From: Deinococcus peraridilitoris DSM 19664
GTDB lineage: Bacteria; Deinococcota; Deinococci; Deinococcales; Deinococcaceae
Direction: 5' to 3'
NCBI RefSeq assembly: GCF_000317835.1
Contig: NC_019793.1
Location: forward strand, 2,661,001 to 2,725,000
Length of the DNA: 64,000 bases
The translations under genes and the position numbers were made by a program. Positions 37,312 through 45,471 of the stretch are shown here, piece after piece (the first letter of the stretch is position 1; the number at the start of each line of letters is the position of its first letter). The notes beneath the pieces were generated by a model. That model saw only the letters and a program-made list of their open reading frames with translations. It was not told where the DNA came from and did no database searches.

Positions 37312-37935
37312 TCACCGCAAAAGCGGCACCCCAAACCCCAACCCCTCAATCCGCTCACAAATCCACTCAAACCCTCCCCGCTCCTGCACGAAATCAATCC
37401 GGTCGCCTGGAACGCGAATCACGGGCGAGTGGTCGTACAAGGTGACCCATTCGTCGTACAGGCGGTTCAGACTGCGCAGGTAGGCGTCGGGAATGGTCTG
37501 CTCGTAATCGCGCCCCCGTTTCGAGATGCGCCCCTTGAGGGTGCCGAGGGATGCGTCGATGTGAATGAGCAGATCGGGCGCACGCAGGGCGGGCAGGATG
37601 CCCTGAAACAGGCCAAGGTAGGTTTCCCAGTCACGCGCTTCCATCTGTCCGGTCTCAAAGAGGTTGCGGGCGAAGATACCGGCGTCCTCGAAGACCGTGC
37701 GGTCCTGAATGACGCCGCTGGCGCCGTTGATGAGGGCAAGGTGCTGCTCCAGGCGTTTGGAAAGAAAGAAGACCTGACTGTGAAAGCTGTAGCGGCGCAT
37801 GTCCCGGTAGAAGTCTTCCAGGTAGGGATTCTGATCGAAGGCTTCGTAGACGGGCGCGAGGTTGTAGCGTTCGCTGAGCAGCCCGGTCAGGCTGCTTTTG
37901 CCGCTGCCGATGTTGCCGGAAATCGCCAGGTACAT
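37312..37935 (-). CDS. Deoxynucleoside kinase (dAK/dCK type)
   Basis: A 207-residue deoxynucleoside kinase that phosphorylates deoxynucleosides for dNTP salvage. The P-loop is GNIGSGKSS; the Asp-Arg-Ser-type motif is IQDRTVFEDAGIFA, very like the deoxyadenosine/deoxycytidine kinase of Bacillus; the LID arginines lie in RISKRGRDYEQ. The ATG at 37935 directly follows the stop of the paralogous kinase, with no spacer, so the pair is translated from one mRNA. The substrate is inferred from similarity only. Confidence 0.92.
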   Translation of the reverse strand: MYLAISGNIGSGKSSLTGLLSERYNLAPVYEAFDQNPYLEDFYRDMRRYSFHSQVFFLSKRLEQHLALINGASGVIQDRTVFEDAGIFARNLFETGQMEARDWETYLGLFQGILPALRAPDLLIHIDASLGTLKGRISKRGRDYEQTIPDAYLRSLNRLYDEWVTLYDHSPVIRVPGDRIDFVQERGGFEWICERIEGLGFGVPLLR

Positions 37936-38547
37936 TCAGCTCACCACGAGTTCGTCGTGCAGGGCGTCCCGTACGCGCCGCAGAATGGCCGTTTCATCGC
38001 TCGGGTTGCCGACGTAGTCGTACTCACTGGCGTCGACGAAGAGCACCTTGCCGTCGTAAGTGCGGAAGTACTCGTCGTAGCGTTTCGTGAGGTCTGCGAG
38101 ATAAGCGCTTTCCATTGCCTGTTCGAAGGGACGGCCACGCTGCGCGATGCGCGCGAGCAGCAGGTCGCTTTCGGCACGCAGGTAGACGACCAGGTCCGGG
38201 CGGGCCAGGCGAGGTTTGAGGTGTCGGTAAAGGTCCTCGTACAGGCTGAATTCGTGATCGCGCAAGTTCATGGCGGCGAAGATGAAGTCCTTGTCGAAGA
38301 GGTAGTCTGACACCACGTTGCCCGCGAAGAGCTCGGCCTGGGAAAGCGCCTGAAGCTGCTTGAAGCGGGAGAGCAGAAAGAACACCTGCACCTGGAAGGC
38401 AAACGCACTTGGATTTTCATAGAATGCGGCCAGGAAAGGATTTTCCTCGACGATTTCCAGGTTGACGCGTGCGCCGAACTCACGCGCGAGCAGTCGGGTG
38501 AGGCTGGTCTTGCCCACCCCGATGGGACCTTCGACAACCAGATACAT
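37936..38547 (-). CDS. Deoxynucleoside kinase (deoxyguanosine kinase type)
   Basis: A 203-residue kinase paralogous to the next gene. The P-loop is GPIGVGKTS, and the segments LEIVEENPFLAAFYENP and VVSDYLFDKDFIFA match Bacillus Dgk better than Dck, pointing to deoxyguanosine. Arg residues of the LID are in RIAQRGRPFEQ. A TAGGAT box 8 nt before the ATG, with no SD, indicates a leaderless operon start. Having both kinases in tandem gives salvage of both purine deoxynucleosides, useful after DNA degradation. Confidence 0.92.
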   Translation of the reverse strand: MYLVVEGPIGVGKTSLTRLLAREFGARVNLEIVEENPFLAAFYENPSAFAFQVQVFFLLSRFKQLQALSQAELFAGNVVSDYLFDKDFIFAAMNLRDHEFSLYEDLYRHLKPRLARPDLVVYLRAESDLLLARIAQRGRPFEQAMESAYLADLTKRYDEYFRTYDGKVLFVDASEYDYVGNPSDETAILRRVRDALHDELVVS

Positions 38548-38555
38548 TGAGGGTC

Positions 38556-38561
38556 ATCCTA
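38556..38561 (-). promoter_or_regulatory. Leaderless-type -10 box TAGGAT of the dNK operon
   Basis: TAGGAT lies 8 nt before the ATG at 38547 in the short gap behind the acetyltransferase gene. Confidence 0.5.
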
Positions 38562-38579
38562 GCCGATTTCACGAAAGCC

Positions 38580-39530
38580 TCAGGTGAGCGGTGGCGGCGC
38601 AGGAAGATCGCGCGTCATCACCCAGTGACCGGGGAGCTGCTCGAAACCCAGCGCGTGGTTCACGGCCAGCATGGGCGCATTGATGGACAGGTTGTTGGTG
38701 CGCATGCGCGTGACACCTTCCTGGCGGGCCGCCTGAATGGCCAGCAGCTTGAGGGCGCGTGCGAGGCCTTGACCGCGTGCTGGGGCGATGACGCCGGTGA
38801 AGCTGTTATAAACCAGGTCGGGAAACTGCGCCAGGGCGGTCAGTCCAAGCCACGTTCCCGATTCATTGCGGGCAATCCAGATCCAGTCGGGGCGTGAAAC
38901 CGGACGCGTCTGGAATTCCAGGCGAACCTGCTCGCTGGTCCAGCGGGGCAGACCCTGCAGGTCGGGTGTCTGGCTCAGCAGGTCGGCAGCGAAATCGTCG
39001 AAGCGCGCCCACTCTTCCGCGTCGGCGTGCTGCATGGTCTGGAAGGTGACGCCGCGCGCCTGTACCTGCGCCAGCTGTGGGGCGAAAGCGTCCCAATCGA
39101 AGCTCCCTAAGGGCAGCTCGGAGGCGAAACGGTGCATGTCTTCGCGGTAGCCGTGACGTTCGGCCCAGTTGCGGGAGGTGTCATCCTGATCGAGGATGTT
39201 GCCCAGTAACCGTGTGGTGCGGCGCGAGTGCGCGACTTCTTCGAGGTGCGCGAGCAGCCTGCAGCCATGTCCTTGCGTTCGGTGGTCTGGCGAGACGACG
39301 ACGCTGCCCTGCAGCGCGTCTTTTGCGATGAACGGCCACCAGAACAGCTGGGCAGTCCCCACGAGCGTGGCGTGCTGTTCGAGAACCCAGCGCTGACGGT
39401 ATTGCGGGGCGGGCCATTCGGATTCCTGCCGGGTAAATTCTTCGAGGGTCAGGGGCCGTGGACGCGTGGGGCTGAGCAGTTCCACCAGACGGCGCGCGTC
39501 TTGCGGCGTGGCGGGACGAATCAGGGACAC
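38580..39530 (-). CDS. Double-domain GNAT N-acetyltransferase
   Basis: A 316-residue protein with two GNAT-like halves. The first has VVSPDHRTQGHGCRLLAHLEEVA (acetyl-CoA-binding R/QxxGxG/A as RTQGHG); the second has GVIAPARGQGLARALKLLA (ARGQGLA) followed by NNLSINAPMLAVNHALGF, the usual end of the fold. Both halves may bind acetyl-CoA. The substrate is unknown; such tandem GNATs include antibiotic and mycothiol-like acetyltransferases. I take the GTG at 39530, because the GTG at 39560 lies inside the preceding terminator hairpin. It ends 32 nt before the dNK operon. Confidence 0.82.
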   Translation of the reverse strand: MSLIRPATPQDARRLVELLSPTRPRPLTLEEFTRQESEWPAPQYRQRWVLEQHATLVGTAQLFWWPFIAKDALQGSVVVSPDHRTQGHGCRLLAHLEEVAHSRRTTRLLGNILDQDDTSRNWAERHGYREDMHRFASELPLGSFDWDAFAPQLAQVQARGVTFQTMQHADAEEWARFDDFAADLLSQTPDLQGLPRWTSEQVRLEFQTRPVSRPDWIWIARNESGTWLGLTALAQFPDLVYNSFTGVIAPARGQGLARALKLLAIQAARQEGVTRMRTNNLSINAPMLAVNHALGFEQLPGHWVMTRDLPAPPPLT

Positions 39531-39549
39531 GCCGTTATTGTGACAGGGC

Positions 39550-39585
39550 GACGCCCGCACGGTGCCAAAAAGCAGTGCGGGCGTC
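39550..39585 (-). terminator. Hairpin downstream of the HtrA-like gene
   Basis: Perfect 11-bp arms GACGCCCGCAC (39550-39560) and GTGCGGGCGTC (39575-39585) with a 14-nt loop, 11 nt past the protease stop codon. There is no U tract after it on the minus strand, so it may act as a 3' stabiliser or a weak terminator. Confidence 0.55.
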
Positions 39586-39596
39586 GTGAGGTGGTT

Positions 39597-40703
39597 TTAC
39601 TGCAGGGTGCGTTTCAGGAGTTGTGCCCGGACGTTGACCTCGCGTTTGTTGCGCCAGACCTTCAACGTGATGTACTCCCCAGGGCGTTTGGAGGCCACCA
39701 GGCGAATCACGTCGAACTGGCTGCGTACCCGGTTGCCGTCCACCGAGACGATTACGTCTCCCAGGGTGACCAATTGTCCTTGCGCGTTGCGCAGTGAGCC
39801 ACGCAGCCCGGCACGCGCTCCGGTCGATCCGGCGGGAACTTCGTCTACCAGTGCGCCTTCGCTGCTGGTCAGTCCGACACCACGCCGGAAGGCCGGATCG
39901 AGGTTTCCAAGGTCCACCAGGCTGACCCCGAGGGTGCCCCGCTGGGGTACGCCAACCTTTTCGAGGTCCTCGACGCTCTGCGCTACCAGATCGGAAGGCA
40001 CGGCCAGCCCGATCAGCCCTGGCGCCAGGTTGTTGCTGGACAGGTTCGCGTCGGCGATGCCGACGACCGCGCCGCGTGAATTGAGCACCGGGCCGCCTGA
40101 GTTCCCGAACTGGATGCTGGCGGTGGTGAGCAGCATGCTGGGAATTTCCAGGCCGATATCCTCACCGGGGGGTGGAGTGCGGGCCGTGGTGGAGAAGATG
40201 CCGGTGGAGATGGAATTCTGATAGCGGAATGGAGCGCCGATGACCATCAGCTTCTGTCCGGGAATCAGCTGGGCGCTCGATCCGAACTGCAGTGTTTTGG
40301 GAGCGTTCACGCCGCTCACCCGCAAGATGGCCACGTCGATGCCGGGGTCTACGCCTTCCAGGCGGGCGTTGACGGTCCGGCCGTCGTACAGCGTGACGGT
40401 GATGCTTTCCTGGTACTGCACCACATGGTAGTTGGTGATGATCAGGTTGGGCTTGTAGAAAAATCCCGAGCCGGTCTCGATGGGGTCTTCGCCGGGTTGC
40501 AGCTGCGCTTTCGGAATGCGCACGTCAACCCGGACCACCGCCTTGAGCGCGCTGGAAGTAACTTCGACGGTGTTGATCTCGTCGGGGGTGATCAGGGCTC
40601 GCTGGGCACTGACGCGCCCGGAAACGTAGGCGAGGCTGGCGACGGCGGCAAGGCTCCCCATCAAGGCCAGGCGCCGCCACAGCTTCAAGTTCGTTTTCCC
40701 CAC
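39597..40703 (-). CDS. HtrA/DegP-like serine protease with PDZ domain
   Basis: A 368-residue membrane-anchored S1C protease. An N-terminal hydrophobic segment (about 10-30) anchors it, then a trypsin-like domain with catalytic His in TNYHVVQ, Asp in GIDVAIL and Ser in FGNSGGPV, then one PDZ domain (about 270-368, GTLGVSLVDLG onward). It should degrade or refold damaged envelope proteins. The GTG at 40703 has AAAGGA 5 nt upstream; the preceding TTG is too close to it. The FmdB-like gene lies upstream on the same strand, 54 nt away. Confidence 0.93.
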   Translation of the reverse strand: MGKTNLKLWRRLALMGSLAAVASLAYVSGRVSAQRALITPDEINTVEVTSSALKAVVRVDVRIPKAQLQPGEDPIETGSGFFYKPNLIITNYHVVQYQESITVTLYDGRTVNARLEGVDPGIDVAILRVSGVNAPKTLQFGSSAQLIPGQKLMVIGAPFRYQNSISTGIFSTTARTPPPGEDIGLEIPSMLLTTASIQFGNSGGPVLNSRGAVVGIADANLSSNNLAPGLIGLAVPSDLVAQSVEDLEKVGVPQRGTLGVSLVDLGNLDPAFRRGVGLTSSEGALVDEVPAGSTGARAGLRGSLRNAQGQLVTLGDVIVSVDGNRVRSQFDVIRLVASKRPGEYITLKVWRNKREVNVRAQLLKRTLQ

Positions 40704-40757
40704 CAAGATCCTTTCACTGCACTCGCGTGTTGCCCCGCCCGGGGCGCGTTGTGGCGC

Positions 40758-40967
40758 TCAGTCCGAGCTGGCCGCGCCGGTGCTTTCCTTAGGACGGTTG
40801 TCCGTTACATAGAAGCCTGAGCCTCTGAAGGCGATGCCCGGCCGTGCCAGAACTCGTTTGATTTTTTCGCCCGTTTCGGGGTGCGATTCCAGGGCTGCGT
40901 CTTTCATGCTCTGTTTGATTTCGTAGATTTCGCCGCTTTCCAAGCCTTTGTAGAGGTACGTTGGCAT
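40758..40967 (-). CDS. FmdB-like protein lacking the zinc-ribbon cysteines
   Basis: A 69-residue protein colinear with FmdB-family zinc ribbons: start MPTYLYKGLESGEIYEIKQS, middle SHPETGEKIKRVL, end GSGFYVTD. In the usual family each of the two knuckles has a CxxC pair (YRCxxCG and CPxCG). Here both are gone: the positions read YKGLESG and HPETG. The fold would have to hold without zinc or has changed role. The ATG at 40967 follows GGAGG. Encoded upstream of the HtrA-like protease and divergent from the enoyl-CoA hydratase gene. Confidence 0.8.
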   Translation of the reverse strand: MPTYLYKGLESGEIYEIKQSMKDAALESHPETGEKIKRVLARPGIAFRGSGFYVTDNRPKESTGAASSD

Positions 40968-41145
40968 GTTGGTCCTCCGAAAAATCATGCTAGCAAAAGG
41001 TCGACCAGCAAATGTGACCTTGAGAAAGTCTTCACGCACCAGCGTGATGGACGGTGGGTCGTTTGGGACCAAAGTTGTCGGGGAAAAGGCAGTCGACGGC
41101 CTCATCAGGTGTGCAGCCAGGGTGACCCTTGGCGTTCCCAGGCGG

Positions 41146-41151
41146 TACAGT
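41146..41151 (+). promoter_or_regulatory. Leaderless-type -10 box TACAGT
   Basis: TACAGT lies 6 nt before ATG 41158; GTGACC (41122-41127) is a plausible -35 box 18 nt upstream. Confidence 0.55.
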
Positions 41152-41157
41152 CGTCGC

Positions 41158-41943
41158 ATGTCGAATGTTTTGTCCACGCGTCATGCTGACGTGTGCCTGC
41201 TGCAACTCAACCGGCCCGATGTGCGCAACGCCCTTTCTGCCGAGCTGGTCACCGAACTTCAGGTGCTGTTCGCTGCCTTGCGTGATGAGGCGGGAGTGCG
41301 CGCCATTGTCATCACTGGTGCGGGCAAGGCTTTCAGTGCGGGTGCCGATTTGCGCGCGCTGTCCGATTTGGGCGGCGCTTCCAGCGAGGCGAACAAGGCG
41401 GACTCGGCCCGGCTGGCAGACTTGTTGCAGACCATTTATACGTATCCCAAACCGGTCATCGCGGCGGTGGAGGGCGCGGCTGTCGCGGGCGGCGCGGGTC
41501 TGGCGTCGGTGTGTGACCTGATTGTGGCCGGAGAAGATGCGAAATTCGGTTATACCGAAGTCAAGCTGGGGTTCGTGGCGGCCATTGTGATGGTGTTTTT
41601 GCTGCGGGTGGTGGGAGAAAAGCACGCACGTGAGCTGCTCCTGACCGGCAAGCTGGTGTCGGCGCCCGAGGCGTGGCGTATGGGATTGGTGAGCGAGGTG
41701 GTGGCCGACGGCGAAGCGCTGACGCGCGCCTTATCGCTTGCCGCCGAGATCAGCCGCAATTCCCCCACGGCGCTGGCAACCACCAAGGAGATGCTCTCGC
41801 TCGTTCCGGGCATGGGCCTCGCCGAGGCGCTGCGTTACGCGGTGGGCGTGAATGCCTGGACACGGACCACGGATGATCTGCGAGAAGGAGTCAGTGCGTT
41901 TCTGGAAAAACGCGACGCCCACTGGAAGACTGAAGAGCGTTGA
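41158..41943 (+). CDS. Enoyl-CoA hydratase/isomerase family protein
   Basis: A 261-residue crotonase-fold protein. The oxyanion-hole segments are AFSAGADLRAL and AAVEGAAVAGGAGLASVCDL; the position of one catalytic Glu is occupied by TEVKLGF, as in many enoyl-CoA hydratases. It likely hydrates or isomerises an acyl-CoA in fatty-acid or phenylacetate breakdown; the substrate is open. The reading frame extends further upstream, but the leaderless-type promoter box and the homology place the start at ATG 41158. Confidence 0.88.
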   Translation: MSNVLSTRHADVCLLQLNRPDVRNALSAELVTELQVLFAALRDEAGVRAIVITGAGKAFSAGADLRALSDLGGASSEANKADSARLADLLQTIYTYPKPVIAAVEGAAVAGGAGLASVCDLIVAGEDAKFGYTEVKLGFVAAIVMVFLLRVVGEKHARELLLTGKLVSAPEAWRMGLVSEVVADGEALTRALSLAAEISRNSPTALATTKEMLSLVPGMGLAEALRYAVGVNAWTRTTDDLREGVSAFLEKRDAHWKTEER

Positions 41944-41952
41944 GCGCTCAGG

Positions 41953-42213
41953 TCAGCGTGGGGGTGAAGCCACCTTGTAGATCTGCTCAGCGCCCTCCGT
42001 GGTGACGCTGATCTTGCCTTGCGCACACAGCGCTTGACAGACCTGCTGAGCCTGGGCGAGGGACAGCCCGACCGCCAGGGCGATGCCTTGCACATTCTCT
42101 TTGCGGCCGAGCAGGTGTCCGAGTACCTGAAATTCATAGCGGCGTAAGGTGGCGTCAGGGGCGCCCTGACCAGCAGAAATGGTGGAGTCGGGTGAATGGG
42201 GTTGTGCGGTCAT
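41953..42213 (-). CDS. Small winged-helix-like protein
   Basis: An 86-residue protein. After a disordered start (TAQPHSPDSTISAG), residues about 25-85 read as a helix-turn-helix/winged-helix: LRRYEFQVLGHLLGRKENVQ, then ALAVGLSLAQAQQVCQALCAQGKIS and a short strand. The pattern resembles MarR-like or replication-initiator winged helices, although it is small. The ATG at 42213 follows AAAGGTGG. It ends 9 nt from the end of the convergent enoyl-CoA hydratase gene. Function not known. Confidence 0.6.
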   Translation of the reverse strand: MTAQPHSPDSTISAGQGAPDATLRRYEFQVLGHLLGRKENVQGIALAVGLSLAQAQQVCQALCAQGKISVTTEGAEQIYKVASPPR

Positions 42214-42473
42214 GGCTGAACCACCTTTCGCGGGGTCGACGGCAAGAAAAATGCAGCTCATCTGAACGCCACGCCGCAACAAAGCGTGACTCAGGGGAGA
42301 GCGCTCTGGTTGTGGGCCAGAAACAGCAGACTGTGACGTGAGTGTGGGTACCACGCTCTTGCGCGCGGCTGTATATAAAAAATCACATTCGGTCTCACGA
42401 GTTTCTTACAAACGGTATTGGTGCCGTTCGGTGTGCGTGCAGTACGAGCTTTTTTTGGTGCGCCGCCTCATGA
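42214..42473. other. Intergenic region between the small winged-helix gene and the recA terminator
   Basis: No gene seen. An AT-rich patch TGTATATAAAAAATC (near 42371) may hold the winged-helix gene promoter on the minus strand. A GAGC plus seven-T run (near 42447) could end a plus-strand transcript. Confidence 0.4.
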
Positions 42474-42516
42474 GACAACAGCAGCGGCCCACACAGAGTG
42501 GGCCGCTGCTGTTGTC
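42474..42516 (-). terminator. recA-operon hairpin
   Basis: A perfect 19-bp inverted repeat (42474-42492 and 42498-42516, loop ACAGA), 10 nt past the recA stop. It is a very stable structure ending the cinA-thpR-recA operon; no U tract follows. Confidence 0.8.
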
Positions 42517-42526
42517 AGGCTGCGTT

Positions 42527-43573
42527 TTACGCTTCGCCGACCGGATCCCCTTGCGGAGGAGGGCTGATCAGGGTCGGATTGCGCCCTTCGCGGATGGCCG
42601 CCAGCACACGGTCACGAATCTCCTGCTCCATCTCGGGGCGTTCGCCGATGTACTGGGTGGCTTTTTCCTTGCCCTGACCGATGCGCTCGTCGCCGTAACT
42701 GTAAAAGCTGCCCGACTTCTTGATGATTTCGAGGTCGCTCGCCAGCGTCACGAGGTCGCTGAGCTGATCGAAGCCCTTGCCGAAGATCAGGGCCAGTTCG
42801 ACTTCCTGAAAGGGTGGGGCGACCTTGTTCTTGACGACCTTGATCTTGACGGTGTTGCCGACCGCGTCATTGCCGCTTTTCATGGGCTGACCGATCTTGC
42901 GCACGTCGAGGCGCACCGAGGCGTAGAACTTGAGGGCCCGGCCTCCCGTGGTGGTTTCCGGGTTGCCGTACATCACGCCGATCTTTTCACGCACCTGATT
43001 GATGAAAATGGCAGCAGTCCCGGTTTTGCTGAGTACCGCCGTCAGTTTACGCAGCGCCTGACTCATCAGGCGGGCCTGCAGACCGGGCAGGCTGTCGCCC
43101 ATCTCACCTTCGATTTCGGCGCGGGGTGTCAGGGCCGCGACCGAGTCCACCACCACCACGTCAATCGCGCCGCTGCGTACCAGCAGTTCCATGATTTCCA
43201 GCGCCTGCTCGCCGTTGTCCGGCTGGCTCACCAGCAGCTCTTCGGTGTTGACGCCCAGCGCGCGGGCGTACACCGGGTCGAGGGCGTGTTCGGCGTCAAT
43301 GAAGGCGGCCGTGCCGCCCGCCTTCTGGGCCTGGGCAGCAATCGAGAGCGCCAGGGTGGTCTTGCCACCCGATTCGGGGCCATAGACTTCGGTGATGCGG
43401 CCACGCGGAATGCCGCCCACGCCCAGGGCGACGTCGAGGGACAGGCTGCCCGTCGAGATGGTCTGCACGTCGAGCTTGGTTTCGGCACCGAGTTTCATGA
43501 TCGAGCCTTTGCCGAACTGCTTTTCGATCTGGCTCATGGCCGTTTCGATGGCCTTTGAACGTTCCTTATCCAT
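42527..43573 (-). CDS. recA: Recombinase RecA
   Basis: The 348-residue RecA drives homologous strand exchange and LexA-type self-cleavage, central to recovery from chromosome breakage. Walker A is GPESGGKT (65-72), with the [18 protein letters not shown] and loop-2 [20 protein letters not shown] regions intact. The ATG at 43573 follows GGAGGCACTT; a longer frame upstream has no homology. Last gene of the cinA-thpR-recA operon, 49 nt behind thpR. Confidence 0.98.
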   Translation of the reverse strand: MDKERSKAIETAMSQIEKQFGKGSIMKLGAETKLDVQTISTGSLSLDVALGVGGIPRGRITEVYGPESGGKTTLALSIAAQAQKAGGTAAFIDAEHALDPVYARALGVNTEELLVSQPDNGEQALEIMELLVRSGAIDVVVVDSVAALTPRAEIEGEMGDSLPGLQARLMSQALRKLTAVLSKTGTAAIFINQVREKIGVMYGNPETTTGGRALKFYASVRLDVRKIGQPMKSGNDAVGNTVKIKVVKNKVAPPFQEVELALIFGKGFDQLSDLVTLASDLEIIKKSGSFYSYGDERIGQGKEKATQYIGERPEMEQEIRDRVLAAIREGRNPTLISPPPQGDPVGEA

Positions 43574-43622
43574 AAGTGCCTCCGGGGCGGGTGGGGTGAG
43601 TGAAAGGACGGTTGCGGCAGCT

Positions 43623-44177
43623 TCAGTGGGCGTCGGGGAGTTCGCGCTCGGTGACTTTTGGTGAGCCGGTGAGCTTGAACGTCCGGACGGCTTCATAGAT
43701 CGGCCCAGCCTTGGTCAGCGTGCTGTGGACCAGCGAGAAGTCCGCCACGTCCCAGGCGAGATCGTCCCATTGCCTGGGCGCTACGCGCGGCGCGGGGCCT
43801 TTCTTGCGGGCCAGGGTGATGTGCGCTTTGAAGGGCTTGTCGTCAAAGGGAACCTTCAGGCGCGAGCGCACCTGCTGCGCGAGGTCGTCGAGTTGGGGAG
43901 CTTCGACTTTCACGAACCAGACCCGTGGACTGCCTTCGTTCGGAAAGTAGCCGCTTCCCCGCACCCGCAGGGAAAAGGCACTCACCTCACGTGCGGCTTC
44001 GCGCCCGACCTCGCGCAGGTGGTCCAGGGCTTCCTGGGGCACGTCGGGCAGGTAGGCCAGGGTGATGTGGAACTGGTCCGGACGCACGGCGCGCCAGCTC
44101 CCCCGCAGTTCCTGCTGAACGGGTGCGAGCTCGCCGGCGACGCGGTCCGGCACTTTCACGGCGTAAAAGAGCCTCAC
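43623..44177 (-). CDS. thpR: RNA 2',3'-cyclic phosphodiesterase (LigT/ThpR)
   Basis: A 184-residue 2H-phosphoesterase that opens 2',3'-cyclic phosphate RNA ends and can ligate tRNA halves. Both HxTx motifs are intact: FHITLAYL and [10 protein letters not shown]. It starts with GTG 44177, whose GTGA overlaps the cinA stop by 4 nt, so it is translationally coupled. The same cinA-ligT-recA order is known in D. radiodurans. Confidence 0.94.
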   Translation of the reverse strand: MRLFYAVKVPDRVAGELAPVQQELRGSWRAVRPDQFHITLAYLPDVPQEALDHLREVGREAAREVSAFSLRVRGSGYFPNEGSPRVWFVKVEAPQLDDLAQQVRSRLKVPFDDKPFKAHITLARKKGPAPRVAPRQWDDLAWDVADFSLVHSTLTKAGPIYEAVRTFKLTGSPKVTERELPDAH

Positions 44178-45340
44178 GCGTTCACCTTCTCGGGCTGGCG
44201 CTCGACTTCGCGCAGCTGCTGCAACATCAGCATCAGGACCGAGGATGCGGCGCGTTCGGCCACCAGGGAGCGCTCGGCAGGCCAGTCGAGGCACAGGCTG
44301 CGTTCACCCAGGGGACCGCTGAGCGCCACCACGCTGGAGTCACCTACCATGCTCGCCACGCCCCAGTCGGCATGAAATTGCGTTCTGGCCTGCCGGGCCA
44401 GCTGCAGGGCGGTTTGCTCATCAAACGGTCCGGATGTTTCGCTGCCGACGACCGTGCCACCCGAAAAGCCTTGCAAAGCCAGCTGGTGCGTCAGGGCGGC
44501 GCTGCCAAGCTCGGTGCTGGCAACGCTTTCGCCCCGGGCCTTGAGGCGGCGTGCCACGTTGGCTGCCAGCATTTCTCCGTCGCGGCCATAAATGGATTCA
44601 CTCAGCGCCGACTGCACCTGCTCCAGGGTAGGCGCGGCGAGCTGCTCGGCAATGGCAAGGGTCTGCGCGCTTGCAGCCACCCGGACGTCCACGCCGTGCC
44701 GACGGGCATACGTGGCCACTGAAGGATTGGCCAGCGTGGTCAGCTGGCCCAGCAATTCGGCAATGTGGCTCTCGCCGAGACCCCAGGTGTGCAGGGTGGT
44801 GGACCACAAGGCTCTGGCCGGCCATTCCAGCCGTGGCACCACCTGTTCACGCCACATCGGTTGCATTTCGCGCGGCGGACCCGGCAGGGCCACGATGATC
44901 TTGCCGCCCTGCCGCACGAACCAGCCGGGTGCGGTGCCCACCGGATTGGGCAGCACCTGGGCGCTGGGAATCAGCCAGGCCTGCTTGCGGTTGGCATCTG
45001 GAAAGCTGCGCCCGCGGTTTTCGAACAGGCCGCGGACGTGCCGCAGCTGCTCGTCGTCGATGGTGGGGGTTTCTCCTGCGACCTCGGCGATGGCTTCACG
45101 CGTCAGGTCATCGTCGGTGGGGCCGAGACCGCCGCCGACGATGACCAGGTCGGCGCGTGACAGCGCGAGACGCAGGGTGTCGACGATACGCCCCAGGTTG
45201 TCTCCGACGACATTTTTGTGATACAAGGTCACGCCGCGTGACTTGAGTTCGCTGGCCAGGAAGGCCGCGTTGGTGTCGGTGATTTCTCCGAGCAGCAACT
45301 CGGTCCCTACACTCACGATTTCTGCTATCAGCGTAACCAC
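44174..45340 (-). CDS. cinA: CinA-family protein with degenerate C-terminal deamidase domain
   Basis: A 388-residue CinA. The N-terminal MoCF-type domain (about 1-170) is well conserved: EIVSVGTELLLGEITDTN, GGGLGPTDDDLTREA and PVGTAPGW. The C-terminal domain (about 235-385) should be an NMN deamidase, but the usual ESCTGG active-site segment reads ESVASTELG, so activity is doubtful. In other bacteria cinA-recA operons link competence or pyridine-nucleotide salvage to recombination. GTG start 45340, 8 nt behind a TATACT box, no SD: leaderless type. Confidence 0.9.
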   Translation of the reverse strand: MVTLIAEIVSVGTELLLGEITDTNAAFLASELKSRGVTLYHKNVVGDNLGRIVDTLRLALSRADLVIVGGGLGPTDDDLTREAIAEVAGETPTIDDEQLRHVRGLFENRGRSFPDANRKQAWLIPSAQVLPNPVGTAPGWFVRQGGKIIVALPGPPREMQPMWREQVVPRLEWPARALWSTTLHTWGLGESHIAELLGQLTTLANPSVATYARRHGVDVRVAASAQTLAIAEQLAAPTLEQVQSALSESIYGRDGEMLAANVARRLKARGESVASTELGSAALTHQLALQGFSGGTVVGSETSGPFDEQTALQLARQARTQFHADWGVASMVGDSSVVALSGPLGERSLCLDWPAERSLVAERAASSVLMLMLQQLREVERQPEKVNA

Positions 45341-45348
45341 CTCGGGTC

Positions 45349-45354
45349 AGTATA
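45349..45354 (-). promoter_or_regulatory. Leaderless-type -10 box TATACT of the cinA-thpR-recA operon
   Basis: TATACT lies 8 nt before the GTG start. No intact 17-bp radiation/desiccation response motif is visible; only a left-half-like TTCTGTTAT overlaps the -10. Confidence 0.55.
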
Positions 45355-45471
45355 ACAGAAAACGAAACAGGAAGAAGTCGAAAACATGCGCGCAGTGTAG
45401 CCTGCAGTTCGTGGCCAACCGGATGCAAGCCGGACAGTGTCCGAAGATCACAGCCCCCGGCTGCCTCGGAT

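Noticed and set aside
36705..37397. Several overlapping open frames rich in Pro/Arg/Gly around the G-rich repeats
   Set aside because: They translate the repeat itself (PTPSPSPEGRG-like strings) and have no ribosome site; this kind of frame is typical of G/C-rich intergenic repeats.
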